Shown here: piece after piece, positions 43,003-51,561 of the stretch
Layout: each line of letters begins with the position of its first letter
How positions within the stretch are numbered: the stretch's first letter is position 1
IMG/VR virus record: IMGVR_UViG_3300046804_004208
Coordinates: 39,862-103,861 of that record
From: a virus
Length of the DNA: 64,000 nucleotides
Strand: one strand, 5' to 3'
Made by a program: the position numbers and the translations under genes
The notes under the pieces: model-generated
Database searches by the model: none
What the model was told of the DNA's origin: nothing
Seen by the model: only the letters and a program-made list of their open reading frames with translations

Positions 43003-45296
43003 GCAACGGAACGAAAGTCGTTAAAAGAAATGGTAAAACAGAACTACTAGATTTAAATAAACTCCACGTTATGGTGGAAGAATCCTGCAAAGACCTAGCA
43101 GGTGTATCAGCATCTCAGGTAGAGATGCAATCAGGCATTCAATTCTATGATGGTATTACTACCGCAGAAATTCAGGAGATTCTGATTCGTTCTGCTTCTG
43201 ACCTGATTGATCTGGATCACCCTAATTATCAATTCGTCGCTGCTCGCCTGCTTTTGTTTGCCCTTCGTAAGCAATTGTTTGGTCGTATGCACGAATGCCC
43301 CACAGTTAAACAGCACGTACTTCGTGCCGTTGGTAGAGGTGTCTATGATGCAGAAATCTTGGATCTGTATACTGATGAAGAGTTTGATAAACTTGAGTCG
43401 TTCATTGATCATAGTCGTGACTATCTGTTCACTTATGCAGGTCTACGTCAAGTTGTTGATAAGTATCTCGTGCAGGATAGAAGTTCTAATGAACTTTATG
43501 AAACGCCACAGTTTATGTACCTTTTGATTGCGGCAACTATCTTTTCCAAGTATCCTAAAGAAACACGTTTAGATTACGTTAGGAAGTACTACGATGCAAT
43601 CTCAAAGCACAAAATCAACATCCCAACACCAATCATGGCGGGAGTGCGAACACCACTTAGACAATATGCTAGTTGTGTTCTTGTTGATGTTGATGACACC
43701 CTCGATTCTATCTTTAGCAGTGATATGGCTATTGGCAGATACGTTGCACAAAGGGCGGGTATCGGTATCAACGCAGGTCGAATCCGTGGTATCAACAGTA
43801 AAATTAGAGGCGGTGAAGTCCAGCACACTGGCGTTGTACCATTTCTCAAAAAGTTTGAAGCAACTGTCCGTTGCTGTACGCAAAATGGTATACGAGGAGG
43901 AAGTGCGACGGTCCACTTCCCAATCTGGCACCAAGAAATAGAAGACATTCTTGTTCTTAAAAATAACAAAGGAACCGAAGATAATCGCGTTCGTAAGTTA
44001 GACTACAGTATCCAAATTTCCAAACTGTTCTATGAGCGATTCATCAAGAATGAAGAGATCTCACTCTTCTCTCCCCACTCCGTTCCTGGTTTGTATGATG
44101 CTTTTGGGACTGATAGATTTGACGATCTATATGTACGTTATGAACGAGATCAGTCTATTCCAAGAAAAACTATTGGTGCTCAAGAACTCTTTTTGGACCT
44201 CCTAAAAGAACGTGCTGAAACTGGTCGTGTTTATATCATGAACATTGACCACTGTAACTCTCACTCATCTTTTATTGATAAGGTTGAGATGAGTAATCTA
44301 TGTCAGGAAATTACCTTACCTACCAAACCTATTCAACATATTGATGATCCAAATGGGGAAATTGCTCTCTGTATTCTTAGTGCTATTAACGTTGGAAAAA
44401 TTAGGGATCACGAAGATCTTGAAGTTCTTTGCGATCTTGCTGTTAGGAGTCTTGATGAACTCATTGATTTTCAAGGATATCCCGTCAAAGCAGCAGAAAT
44501 CGCCACAAGGGCACGTCGTTCACTTGGAGTAGGTTTTATTGGTCTTGCACACTATCTTGCCAAGCATGGCGAGCATTACGATGATCCTGGTGCTTGGAAA
44601 CTTGTCCATGATCTTACTGAAGCATTCCAATATTATCTTATTCAATCAACCGTCAATCTTGCTAAAGAAAAAGGTGCATGTGAATATTCACATCGCACCA
44701 AATATGGACAAGGAATTCTTCCGATTGATACATACAAAAAGGACGTTGATGAAATTGTACCTAACGAACTTAAGTATGATTGGGAATCGCTTCGTGAGCG
44801 GGTCAAGCAGTACGGAGTACGGAACAGCACGTTGTCCGCACAGATGCCTTCGGAGAGCAGTTCCGTTGTGTCAAATGCAACCAATGGAATCGAACCACCT
44901 CGCGGATACTTGTCCGTTAAGAAGTCGAAGAAAGGACCGCTCAAGCAGATTGTTCCCCAGTATCAAACACTTAAAAACAATTATACGCTTCTGTGGGATA
45001 TGCCTAGCAATCGTGGTTATATCAATATTGTTGCTGTTATGCAAAAATTCTTTGATCAGGCGATTAGTGGAAACTGGTCCTATAACCCGCAAAATTATCC
45101 AGATAATGAAGTCCCGACTTCAATAATGGCACAAGATCTTTTAACTACATATAAGTACGGCTGGAAAACCAGCTATTATCAAAATACATATGATCATAAG
45201 ACTGATGAAGTTGAAGAAACCAAGCAGTCTCTTGATAGTTTAATTTCCGATATTCTAGAATCAGAGGAGGAAGATTGTGAGTCTTGTAAGATTTAA
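42999..45296 (+). CDS. nrdA: Ribonucleotide reductase large subunit NrdA
   Basis: 765 aa from ATG 42999 (a TTG 12 bp upstream is in frame). Class Ia alpha subunit converting NDPs to dNDPs. ASCVLVDVDDTLDSI, GIGINAGRIRG, NLCQEITLPT, the PSESSSVVSNATNG-type loop, and the C-terminal redox pair EEDCESCKI. ATP-cone-like N-terminus (VVKRNGKTELLDLNKLHVMV). Confidence 0.96.
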   Translation: MSNGTKVVKRNGKTELLDLNKLHVMVEESCKDLAGVSASQVEMQSGIQFYDGITTAEIQEILIRSASDLIDLDHPNYQFVAARLLLFALRKQLFGRMHECPTVKQHVLRAVGRGVYDAEILDLYTDEEFDKLESFIDHSRDYLFTYAGLRQVVDKYLVQDRSSNELYETPQFMYLLIAATIFSKYPKETRLDYVRKYYDAISKHKINIPTPIMAGVRTPLRQYASCVLVDVDDTLDSIFSSDMAIGRYVAQRAGIGINAGRIRGINSKIRGGEVQHTGVVPFLKKFEATVRCCTQNGIRGGSATVHFPIWHQEIEDILVLKNNKGTEDNRVRKLDYSIQISKLFYERFIKNEEISLFSPHSVPGLYDAFGTDRFDDLYVRYERDQSIPRKTIGAQELFLDLLKERAETGRVYIMNIDHCNSHSSFIDKVEMSNLCQEITLPTKPIQHIDDPNGEIALCILSAINVGKIRDHEDLEVLCDLAVRSLDELIDFQGYPVKAAEIATRARRSLGVGFIGLAHYLAKHGEHYDDPGAWKLVHDLTEAFQYYLIQSTVNLAKEKGACEYSHRTKYGQGILPIDTYKKDVDEIVPNELKYDWESLRERVKQYGVRNSTLSAQMPSESSSVVSNATNGIEPPRGYLSVKKSKKGPLKQIVPQYQTLKNNYTLLWDMPSNRGYINIVAVMQKFFDQAISGNWSYNPQNYPDNEVPTSIMAQDLLTTYKYGWKTSYYQNTYDHKTDEVEETKQSLDSLISDILESEEEDCESCKI

Positions 45297-45318
45297 AACA
45301 GGTTTGGAGGAAAAGCCA

Positions 45319-46461
45319 ATGGTCGAATCAATGACCGTTTTCAATCCTCAGGAAGTAGATACCAAAAAGCAACCTATGTTTTTTGGACAACCACTAGGAA
45401 TACAAAGATATGATTCTTACAAATACCCAATCTTCGACAAATTAACAACTCAACAACTAGGTTACTTTTGGAGACCCGAAGAGGTCTCCCTCCAAAAGGA
45501 CAGGGGAGATTATCAATCTCTTCGTCCAGAACAAAAACACATTTTCACCAGCAACCTGAAGTATCAGGTGATGTTGGACTCGGTTCAGGGTCGTGGACCT
45601 GGTATGGCGTTCGCGCCTTACTGCTCTCTCCCTGAACTGGAAGCGTGTATGAAGGTATGGGAGTTTATGGAGATGATCCACTCCCGTTCATACACTTATA
45701 TCATCAAGAATGTTTATTCGGACCCATCTGAAGTTTTTGATACGATTCTGAAAGAGGATCGTATTATGGAACGTGCTGTGAGTGTAACTCAGGCATATAA
45801 CGACTTTATCAACAGTGCTCATCAATATGATAATTCAAGTGAATGGATTCATGCGTTAGAACAAGTCCCATACGCACAAGAGGCAAGGTATGAACTCAAG
45901 CGCAAACTTTTCAGAGCAGTTGCAAACGTTAATATTCTTGAAGGCATTCGCTTTTACGTGTCATTTGCTTGCAGTTTTGCTTTTGGCGAACTCAAACTTA
46001 TGGAGGGAAGCGCAAAAATTATCTCATTGATTGCTCGTGATGAGAATCAGCACCTAGTTATCACTCAGAACATTCTGAATAAGTGGAAAGAAGGTGATGA
46101 CCCTGAGATGGTACGTATTGCTAAAGAAGAAGAGCAATGGTTCTATAAGACCTTTGAGAATGCTGTGAATCAGGAAAAACTCTGGGCAGAGTATCTGTTC
46201 AAGGATGGATCTATGATTGGACTGAATGACAAACTCTTACAGCAGTATGTTGAGTGGATTGCGAATCGTAGAATGAAAGCAATTGGTCTTCGCCCACTTT
46301 ATGATATTCCAGCAAAGAACAATCCCCTTCCTTGGACGGAACATTGGATTTCTTCTAAGGGTCTTCAAGTCAGCCCACAGCAAACGCAAGTGCAGTCATA
46401 TATTGTTGGTGGTATTAAGCACGATGTCACTGCCAATACATTTAGCAATTTTCAACTTTGA
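45319..46461 (+). CDS. nrdB: Ribonucleotide reductase small subunit NrdB
   Basis: 380 aa from ATG 45319, chosen because a GGAGG lies 8 nt upstream; an in-frame GTG at 45277 overlaps nrdA. Di-iron ligands EMIHSRSY and ARDENQHLVI. Radical-generating partner of NrdA. The stop codon lies inside the -35 of the next promoter. Confidence 0.95.
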   Translation: MVESMTVFNPQEVDTKKQPMFFGQPLGIQRYDSYKYPIFDKLTTQQLGYFWRPEEVSLQKDRGDYQSLRPEQKHIFTSNLKYQVMLDSVQGRGPGMAFAPYCSLPELEACMKVWEFMEMIHSRSYTYIIKNVYSDPSEVFDTILKEDRIMERAVSVTQAYNDFINSAHQYDNSSEWIHALEQVPYAQEARYELKRKLFRAVANVNILEGIRFYVSFACSFAFGELKLMEGSAKIISLIARDENQHLVITQNILNKWKEGDDPEMVRIAKEEEQWFYKTFENAVNQEKLWAEYLFKDGSMIGLNDKLLQQYVEWIANRRMKAIGLRPLYDIPAKNNPLPWTEHWISSKGLQVSPQQTQVQSYIVGGIKHDVTANTFSNFQL

Positions 46462-46486
46462 CAAATACAAGAAACTGAAATATAAT
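46458..46486 (+). promoter_or_regulatory. Consensus sigma70 promoter for GIY-YIG gene
   Basis: TTGACA (46458-46463) over the nrdB stop, 17 bp, TATAAT (46481-46486). Predicted start near 46493. Confidence 0.88.
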
Positions 46487-46518
46487 ATTATATAAATAGT
46501 ATTAGAGTTCAGTTTCTT
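46469..46518 (+). promoter_or_regulatory. Inverted repeat enclosing a late promoter
   Basis: AAGAAACTGAA (46469-46479) pairs perfectly with TTCAGTTTCTT (46508-46518), ending 4 nt before the GIY-YIG start codon. The loop holds TATAAATA at 46491-46498. Only transcripts begun upstream, e.g. from nrdB, contain both arms. Confidence 0.8.
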
Positions 46519-46522
46519 ATTT

Positions 46523-47254
46523 ATGTATTATGTTTATGAATTAATAGACCCGAGAGTTAATATTCCTTTTTATGTTGGAAAGGGAAAAAATGATAGGGTC
46601 TATTTTCATTTGTCTGAAAAATCAAGAGCAAAGAGTGATAATGAAAGAAAATTTAATAAAATACAAAAAATAAGAGAATGTGGATATGAACCTGAGATTA
46701 AAATAGTAAAATATTTTGATAATGAAGATGATGCTTATTTTTATGAGGAATTATTGATACAAAAATATGGAAGAATACGATATGATGAAAATGGTATATT
46801 AACAAATATATGTGAAAGTTCTAGACCTCCCAAATTAAAAGGAAGAACTTATAAAGAAATATATGGTGATAACTGGGAAGAGCAAATAGAAAAAAGAAGA
46901 AAGGTGCAAATAGAAGCAGGTGGGTATGGACCTAAAAAACATAGTGAAGAAACTAAAAAGAAAATAAGCGAAAAAGTTTCTGGTAAAAATAATCCAAGTT
47001 ATGGTATTCCTTGTAGTGAAGAAAGAAAGAGAAAAATAAGTGAAAGGGCAAAGGAAAGATTTGCCGAAGGTTTTAAATCTTCATCATCAGTAACTTATCT
47101 TTTGATAAGTCCTTTCGGAGAAAAATTTGAGGTATTTGGAGAACTTAAAAAATTTTGTAAGTCTCAAAATATTTCTTATGCTACTATGCACGCAGCAATA
47201 CTTTATGAAAGAAAAGGACCAAGAAGAAATGGATGGTCAATTGAGAAAATTTAG
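46523..47254 (+). CDS. GIY-YIG homing endonuclease after nrdB
   Basis: 243 aa. GIY-YIG core MYYVYELIDPRVNIPFYVGKG (residues 2-21), catalytic Glu region DDAYFYEELLIQKYG, NUMOD3-like repeats (KKHSEETKKKISEKVSGKN, CSEERKRKISERAKE) and a C-terminal DNA-binding domain LLISPFGEKFEVFGELKKFC. Same build as the gene at 31528. Probably targets nrdB or its neighbour. Possesses both an early and a late promoter. Confidence 0.92.
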   Translation: MYYVYELIDPRVNIPFYVGKGKNDRVYFHLSEKSRAKSDNERKFNKIQKIRECGYEPEIKIVKYFDNEDDAYFYEELLIQKYGRIRYDENGILTNICESSRPPKLKGRTYKEIYGDNWEEQIEKRRKVQIEAGGYGPKKHSEETKKKISEKVSGKNNPSYGIPCSEERKRKISERAKERFAEGFKSSSSVTYLLISPFGEKFEVFGELKKFCKSQNISYATMHAAILYERKGPRRNGWSIEKI

Positions 47255-47642
47255 AATATCACTACCTGAAGATGAGTGTGTGATAAAACTTCAGGAGTAT
47301 TGTAAGTTCTCCTCTACTTTGCTAAAAGTTCCAATTATTAAAAAACCATTATGTATTGATGCAAATTGCCACAATAATGTAAATCATTATGTGAATACTT
47401 ATGGCGGAGAAAAGATAAGTGGATACTATTTGATTACAGATACTGAAGATGAAACTTATGGATGTGCAATATACCATAGTATCTGGAAAAATACTTATGG
47501 AGATCTAGTTGATATAACTCCATTTGAGGATGGTAGAGAATATAATATGTTCTCTGTTATGAATACTACAGAATATTACTCTGGAGTTGCATATGATGGA
47601 AAAAGATATAAATTATTAGAACCAGGACTTAACATAATCTAA
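47229..47642 (+). CDS. Conserved cyanophage protein following nrdB
   Basis: 137 aa with the start at 47229, which overlaps the endonuclease end by 26 bp. RISLPEDECVIKLQEYCKFS, EPLCIDMNC-like KPLCIDANCHNNVNHYVNTY, GYYLITDTEDETYGCAIYHS. Mixed alpha/beta enzyme-like pattern; unnamed. The endonuclease seems to have been inserted in front of it, supplying a new upstream region. Confidence 0.7.
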   Translation: MDGQLRKFRISLPEDECVIKLQEYCKFSSTLLKVPIIKKPLCIDANCHNNVNHYVNTYGGEKISGYYLITDTEDETYGCAIYHSIWKNTYGDLVDITPFEDGREYNMFSVMNTTEYYSGVAYDGKRYKLLEPGLNII

Positions 47643-47803
47643 TGTTACCAAAGATACTTTTTCAGGATTCCAATTATGATGAATGGTGCGAACAGGAGAT
47701 CCTGAACGCATACAAAGAAGCAGCAGAGTGTGATGAATTTCTGTTTGGTGATTATGATTATGAAACGGAGTGGTTAGGTAAAAAAACTAATGATGTAAAC
47801 TGA
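47642..47803 (+). CDS. 53-aa acidic small protein
   Basis: MLPKILFQDSNYDEWCEQEI then LNAYKEAAECDEFLFGDYDY. Start overlaps the preceding stop by one base; the terminator begins at its stop codon. Function unknown. Confidence 0.65.
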   Translation: MLPKILFQDSNYDEWCEQEILNAYKEAAECDEFLFGDYDYETEWLGKKTNDVN

Positions 47804-47828
47804 GGGTCAGAAGACCCTCTTTTTTTTT
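47802..47828 (+). terminator. Intrinsic terminator
   Basis: GAGGGTC-AGAA-GACCCTC then a nine-T run. Confidence 0.95.
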
Positions 47829-47835
47829 ATAAATA
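47828..47835 (+). promoter_or_regulatory. Late promoter (TATAAATA)
   Basis: Exact TATAAATA fused to the terminator T-run, 31 bp before the next start. Confidence 0.78.
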
Positions 47836-47865
47836 TTCGTAGGAATTTCTATAAGTATAAAGAAA

Positions 47866-49350
47866 ATGCTGCCATCTGACATCAAAAATTTGTATAAATC
47901 ATATCAATCAATATATCAACAAGAAGAAGATGATATTTCTTCTGAAATGATTGAAGAGATTGTAGAAGAACTAGTAGAAGAATGCTTAGAGTTTGGATAT
48001 ACTCTTGATCAAGCAACTAATGCAGTATTGGAAGCATCGGAACTTTATTTTGATATTGAAGAACTTGAAGAAGCAAAAGTAACTTATGGTAGCGATACTG
48101 AGAGTCCAGAAGAAAGAACTGCAAGAGCAAAAGAAAGACTTGGTGGAAGAAAAGCAGCAGCACGTAAGGCAGCAGTACAAGGCGCTGTAGAGCGTGTTAA
48201 AACAAAGGCAAAGGGCATTAAGGCAGTTGCTGGAATTGCAGGTTCAATCGCCAAGGACGAAGCAAGGAGAGCAGGACGTGGCGCTCTTCATGCAGTTGGC
48301 AAAGCTGCTAGTGCTGTTGCAAGTGCTCCCGGTAAGGCAGTTAGAGCGGTCACAGACGCTGCTAGAGCGAAGAAGGAAGAAGTTAAGCAGGGCGTTAGGA
48401 GTCTGCTTGGAAGGGGTCTACGCAAGGCAGCAGGCGCTGCTGGTGCTGTTGCCCAGAAGGCACGTAAGGCAGGTGCTGCTGCTGGTAGAGCTGCTGAAAG
48501 ACTTGGTGAATCTTCAATTAATGAAGAACCATCTCTTGGTAATATAAAAGCAATGATGGCGGCACAGAGATCTGCACAAAATGCCGCAGGGATGAGAGGA
48601 CCTGAATTAACTCATGGTGCAAAACCAGCATCTACTGGATCTCCAAAAGCAGCAGGATCTGCAACATCAGGTTCTGCTGTAACTCAACCAAGAAGTAGAG
48701 AGTTTTCTCATGGCACTAAACCATTAAAATCAGTTGTAAGGGGTGGGCTTACAATGTCTTATGAACCAGAGGGTGAAATTGTTGATGAAAATGTTGGTGG
48801 GTCAGTAAAAATGAAACCAGGTTCTGGATTGGGTGGTGGAACTCCAGTTTATCGAAAAGGACAAGAACCAAAAGCAACTGGTGCGAAATTGCCAAGTCTT
48901 CAAAATGCACATTATGAATATAATGAAAATGATATTTATGATTTAGTTATGGAATACTTGCTTGATACTGAGCAGGCTGAAACAATTTCCGAAGCTCAAT
49001 ATATTATGTCAAAAATGGATGTTGAAATGATTATTAATATCGTTGAAGAAACAACGACTGAAAAACTTGCAAGAAGAGCAAGCGAAAAAGCAAACGAACC
49101 AGGTGCAAAGACAGAATATAAGCCTCAAGGTCCTGGATTCAAAAATCCAAGATCAAAAGCATCAATCATGAATCAAATTGCAGGAAGAGCAGAAACAAGA
49201 TCACAGCATGGTGTAGATTCTCAATATGGTGAGGGAACTCCTCAACATAGTGAGCAACCAAGACGTGGTGGAAGGTCTGGTAGAGGGTCTAAAACTGATA
49301 GACCAGGAACTGCAAATATGTCAAATCCAAATAGAAAACCAAAAAATTGA
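47866..49350 (+). CDS. Large Ala/Arg/Lys-rich late protein of the leader family
   Basis: 494 aa. N-terminus MLPSDIKNLYKSYQSIY is homologous to the leaders at 15593-17794 but has Lys where they have the cleavage Glu. An acidic helix follows, then an Ala/Arg/Lys-rich histone-like stretch (about 90-215), the phrases MSYEPEGEIVDE and LQNAHYEYNENDIYD, a degenerate EGYA module (VMEYLLDTEQAET, MSKMDVEMIINIVEE) and a Gly/Arg-rich tail. Likely a DNA-binding internal protein. Confidence 0.75.
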   Translation: MLPSDIKNLYKSYQSIYQQEEDDISSEMIEEIVEELVEECLEFGYTLDQATNAVLEASELYFDIEELEEAKVTYGSDTESPEERTARAKERLGGRKAAARKAAVQGAVERVKTKAKGIKAVAGIAGSIAKDEARRAGRGALHAVGKAASAVASAPGKAVRAVTDAARAKKEEVKQGVRSLLGRGLRKAAGAAGAVAQKARKAGAAAGRAAERLGESSINEEPSLGNIKAMMAAQRSAQNAAGMRGPELTHGAKPASTGSPKAAGSATSGSAVTQPRSREFSHGTKPLKSVVRGGLTMSYEPEGEIVDENVGGSVKMKPGSGLGGGTPVYRKGQEPKATGAKLPSLQNAHYEYNENDIYDLVMEYLLDTEQAETISEAQYIMSKMDVEMIINIVEETTTEKLARRASEKANEPGAKTEYKPQGPGFKNPRSKASIMNQIAGRAETRSQHGVDSQYGEGTPQHSEQPRRGGRSGRGSKTDRPGTANMSNPNRKPKN

Positions 49351-49366
49351 TTTTAATTTGCATATT

Positions 49367-49391
49367 AGGGAGGGTAATTCCTCCCTTTTTT
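49367..49391 (+). terminator. Intrinsic terminator
   Basis: AGGGAGG/CCTCCCT stem, 6-nt loop, T-run. It separates the + late unit from the convergent minus genes. Confidence 0.9.
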
Positions 49392-49392
49392 A

Positions 49393-49725
49393 TTATCTAG
49401 TTACTGCTTTTTTAACAAATACTTCCCCTTCAATTACTCTTGTTTTAATACCTGATTTTATCAATACCAAGTCATATTGATAAACTCCAGGTTTTATTTG
49501 TGATGTTTGTGTTGCTGCCAATGCTACTTTAACTTCTCCAGTCTCTTGATTCGGAAAAGAAACAGTAAATGATACAGAAGAATCAGAATCACTATTCTTC
49601 TTTATTTTCGATGAAACAGTATATCCAACAAGATTAAGAGGGGAATTGTCAACATTTGCTAGTTCAAATGTTTGTTCAAAATCTACATCAGTATATATTA
49701 CAAGATTTGATATGTAAATTGCCAT
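49393..49725 (-). CDS. Beta-rich structural protein (fibre/baseplate-like)
   Basis: 110 aa. AIYISNLVIYTDVDFEQTFE, LNLVGYTVSSKIKKNSDSDS, GEVKVALAATQTSQIKPGVY then QYDLVLIKSGIKTRVIEGEV. This strand pattern, ending in a (V)Y-D-hydrophobic phrase, resembles BppU-type N-terminal domains of phage baseplate proteins. Paralogue of its upstream neighbour. Possible virion attachment role. Confidence 0.68.
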   Translation of the reverse strand: MAIYISNLVIYTDVDFEQTFELANVDNSPLNLVGYTVSSKIKKNSDSDSSVSFTVSFPNQETGEVKVALAATQTSQIKPGVYQYDLVLIKSGIKTRVIEGEVFVKKAVTR

Positions 49726-49732
49726 TTTTTTT

Positions 49733-50074
49733 TTATGCGGTGATTCCAGATCTTACAAAAATCATACCTTCCATAATTATAGATTTTTTTCCAGTTACAT
49801 TATTTTTGAAGACGACATCATAAACATATCTTCCTTCTTTAATATTTGTTGTGATAGTAGATCCCAAAGATAATGTTAACTTTCCAGCAGAGGGGTTGCT
49901 AAAACTTATTCCAAATCCAGCGACAATATTTTTAGATTCTGAATGTTTTCTAATATATGATGAAATTCCATACCCACTTAAACTTATAGGAATATCTTCT
50001 GTAGTTTCAATATTTAAACTTTGAGAGAAATCAGATCCTTGATTAATAATAAAATTTCTGACGTATACTGTCAT
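49733..50074 (-). CDS. Beta-rich structural protein, paralogue
   Basis: 113 aa. TVYVRNFIINQGSDFSQSLN, ISLSGYGISSYIRKHSESKN, KLTLSLGSTITTNIKEGRYV and YDVVFKNNVTGKKSIIMEGM align throughout with the protein at 49393. The two form a minus-strand late operon with a 7-bp gap; a tandem duplication is evident. Confidence 0.68.
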   Translation of the reverse strand: MTVYVRNFIINQGSDFSQSLNIETTEDIPISLSGYGISSYIRKHSESKNIVAGFGISFSNPSAGKLTLSLGSTITTNIKEGRYVYDVVFKNNVTGKKSIIMEGMIFVRSGITA

Positions 50075-50094
50075 TATTATAAGACTTTATTGAA

Positions 50095-50102
50095 TATTTA
50101 TC
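50095..50102 (-). promoter_or_regulatory. Late promoter (GATAAATA) for minus-strand pair
   Basis: GATAAATA on the minus strand, 20 bp before the start at 50074. Confidence 0.6.
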
Positions 50103-50108
50103 AACCCC

Positions 50109-50137
50109 TTGACAAATACTTAAATCATAAGTAGAAT
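50109..50137 (+). promoter_or_regulatory. Sigma70 promoter for GIY-YIG-like gene
   Basis: TTGACA (50109-50114), 17 bp, TAGAAT (50132-50137). It diverges from the minus-strand late promoter a few bases away. Confidence 0.8.
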
Positions 50138-50156
50138 CGCTTTGCTAGGGTTGAAG

Positions 50157-50197
50157 GATAAATAATAACTCATAAAGATTCTATAATATGAGTTATG
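50157..50197 (+). promoter_or_regulatory. Late promoter plus start-codon hairpin
   Basis: GATAAATA at 50157-50164. ATAACTCATA (50165-50174) pairs perfectly with TATGAGTTAT (50187-50196), whose bases 50188-50190 are the ATG of the downstream gene. Late transcripts starting near 50170 would lack half of the left arm. Confidence 0.75.
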
Positions 50198-50649
50198 AAA
50201 ACCCTTGGAGATTCAATGGGGAAATTTTTGAGTCTTCTGATATTCAAGATAATTTTGGTTTTGTATACCTTATATCTTGTAGTAAGAATAATCGTAAATA
50301 TTGGGGTAGGAAATATTTCTGGTCTTACCGCACACCAAAGGGCAAATCTAGAAGAGTTAAACAAGAGTCTGATTGGAAGCAGTACTACGGATCTTGTCCA
50401 GAACTCAAAGAAGATATAAAAAAATATGGAAAAGAATGTTTTCAAAGGCAAATAATAAGTCTTCATAAGTCAAAAGGTGACTGTAATTACGAAGAAACAA
50501 AGCAGCTTTTCCTAAATAATGTATTGAAAGAGTCTCTTGACGATGGAACGCCAGCGTACTACAATAGCAATATTCTAGGACGCTACATGCGAAAAGATTA
50601 TGGTAACTTTGGAACAAACTCTTCGCCAAACACACGATTGGGCAATTGA
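50188..50649 (+). CDS. GIY-YIG superfamily nuclease
   Basis: 153 aa. FGFVYLISCSKNNRKYWGRK (residues 23-42) is a GIY-YIG core with the second motif degenerated to YWG. SDWKQYYGSCPELKEDIKKY and NYEETKQLFLNNVL carry the Arg/Glu region. Lacks the NUMOD tail of the other two. Could be a Seg-like homing endonuclease or a host-DNA nicking enzyme. Confidence 0.78.
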   Translation: MSYENPWRFNGEIFESSDIQDNFGFVYLISCSKNNRKYWGRKYFWSYRTPKGKSRRVKQESDWKQYYGSCPELKEDIKKYGKECFQRQIISLHKSKGDCNYEETKQLFLNNVLKESLDDGTPAYYNSNILGRYMRKDYGNFGTNSSPNTRLGN

Positions 50650-50797
50650 TCGTATTCATACTCTATGTGAAAAAAATATTGATAATGCCCATGCGATTCA
50701 ATCTGAATTTAGTGAGTGGTTGAATCCGGATATTTTAAATCATGATATTTTTTCATTAGAGTACATAGGAGAAGAAGATGACATTAGATCTTCATAA
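50600..50797 (+). CDS. 65-aa small protein overlapping the GIY-YIG gene end
   Basis: MVTLEQTLRQTHDWAIDRIH then TLCEKNIDNAHAIQSEFSEW; acidic, helical. It overlaps the previous gene by 50 bp and the next by 20 bp. Kept because of consistent amphipathic helices and its place in the chain of overlapping genes. Confidence 0.5.
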   Translation: MVTLEQTLRQTHDWAIDRIHTLCEKNIDNAHAIQSEFSEWLNPDILNHDIFSLEYIGEEDDIRSS

Positions 50798-51449
50798 CTT
50801 TTTTAAGTATTATGATGATAAGAACCCTAACCATGTTGCTGCGGTTCAATGGTTAGAGGATAATCTTCCAGAAAAATTTTTAGATGATGCACAATCAGAT
50901 TGGGTAAGTATTTTTAGAACTGCTCCGCCAACTCCTGCAGTTCTGGATGTTCCATACTTCAATCAGGTAGACAACTATAGAGATGCACATAGAACTTGCA
51001 ACTCTTCATCGTGTGCTATGTGCCTTGCTTTCCTCAAGCCAGGAAGCATTAAAGGTGATGATGAATACGTTAAGAAAGTATTTGCAATTGGTGACACAAC
51101 TGACCATGCCGTACAGACAAAAGTTCTTGCAGGTTATGGAGTTAAGTCACACTTTAGTTACAATCTTTCTTTTGCTGATATTGATAAGAGCCTTGATAGA
51201 GGCAAACCTGTTGTTATTGGTATTCTGCACAGGGGTTCTTTATCTGCACCTACTGGTGGGCATATGTGTGTTGTAATTGGTAAAACTCCTGATGGTAAGG
51301 GGTATTATGTAAATGATCCTTATGGTTCTTTAAACGATAATTATTCAGGTCCTGTGACTAACGGTAAGAAGACCATCTACACAAAAGCAGTTCTTAAGCA
51401 CCGTTGGTGTCCAGGAGGCAATGATGGGTGGGGAAGGATCTTCGACTAA
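50778..51449 (+). CDS. C39-like cysteine peptidase with DLHNFFK module
   Basis: 223 aa. Residues 4-42 form the module LDLHNFFKYYDDKNPNHVAA-VQWLEDNLP, duplicated in the next protein. After a Pro-rich linker a papain-like C39_2 domain: DVPYFNQVDN (oxyanion Gln 63), RTCNSSSCAM (catalytic Cys 74 or 79), GGHMCVVIGK (His 162) and YVNDPYG (Asp 180). Beside the lysozyme, it may cleave peptidoglycan peptides or other envelope substrates. No signal peptide. Confidence 0.82.
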   Translation: MTLDLHNFFKYYDDKNPNHVAAVQWLEDNLPEKFLDDAQSDWVSIFRTAPPTPAVLDVPYFNQVDNYRDAHRTCNSSSCAMCLAFLKPGSIKGDDEYVKKVFAIGDTTDHAVQTKVLAGYGVKSHFSYNLSFADIDKSLDRGKPVVIGILHRGSLSAPTGGHMCVVIGKTPDGKGYYVNDPYGSLNDNYSGPVTNGKKTIYTKAVLKHRWCPGGNDGWGRIFD

Positions 51450-51561
51450 TTTTAAAGCTAAGATGCTTAAGGTAATTAAGGATCTTACAAACAACGGAAA
51501 ACATAAGGAAGCAAACGAACTCTATCAAAAGTATTTCGGAGGAAACGATGGCAAGAGTTGA
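51421..51561 (+). CDS. 46-aa helical mini-protein
   Basis: MMGGEGSSTNFKAKMLKVIK then DLTNNGKHKEANELYQKYFG. It overlaps the peptidase end and the next gene's start. Its 3' end carries the GGAGG RBS of the following ORF, so it could be a translational relay or simply chance. Confidence 0.4.
   Translation: MMGGEGSSTNFKAKMLKVIKDLTNNGKHKEANELYQKYFGGNDGKS

Noticed and set aside
43589-43969. Long open frames on the opposite strand and other frame inside nrdA
   Set aside because: They are shadows of a clearly conserved NrdA frame, lack an RBS and have no recognisable content. Similar shadow frames elsewhere were ignored.
46462-46522. Group I intron boundary near nrdB
   Set aside because: nrdB is complete and uninterrupted and no intron core was seen; the GIY-YIG gene is free-standing.
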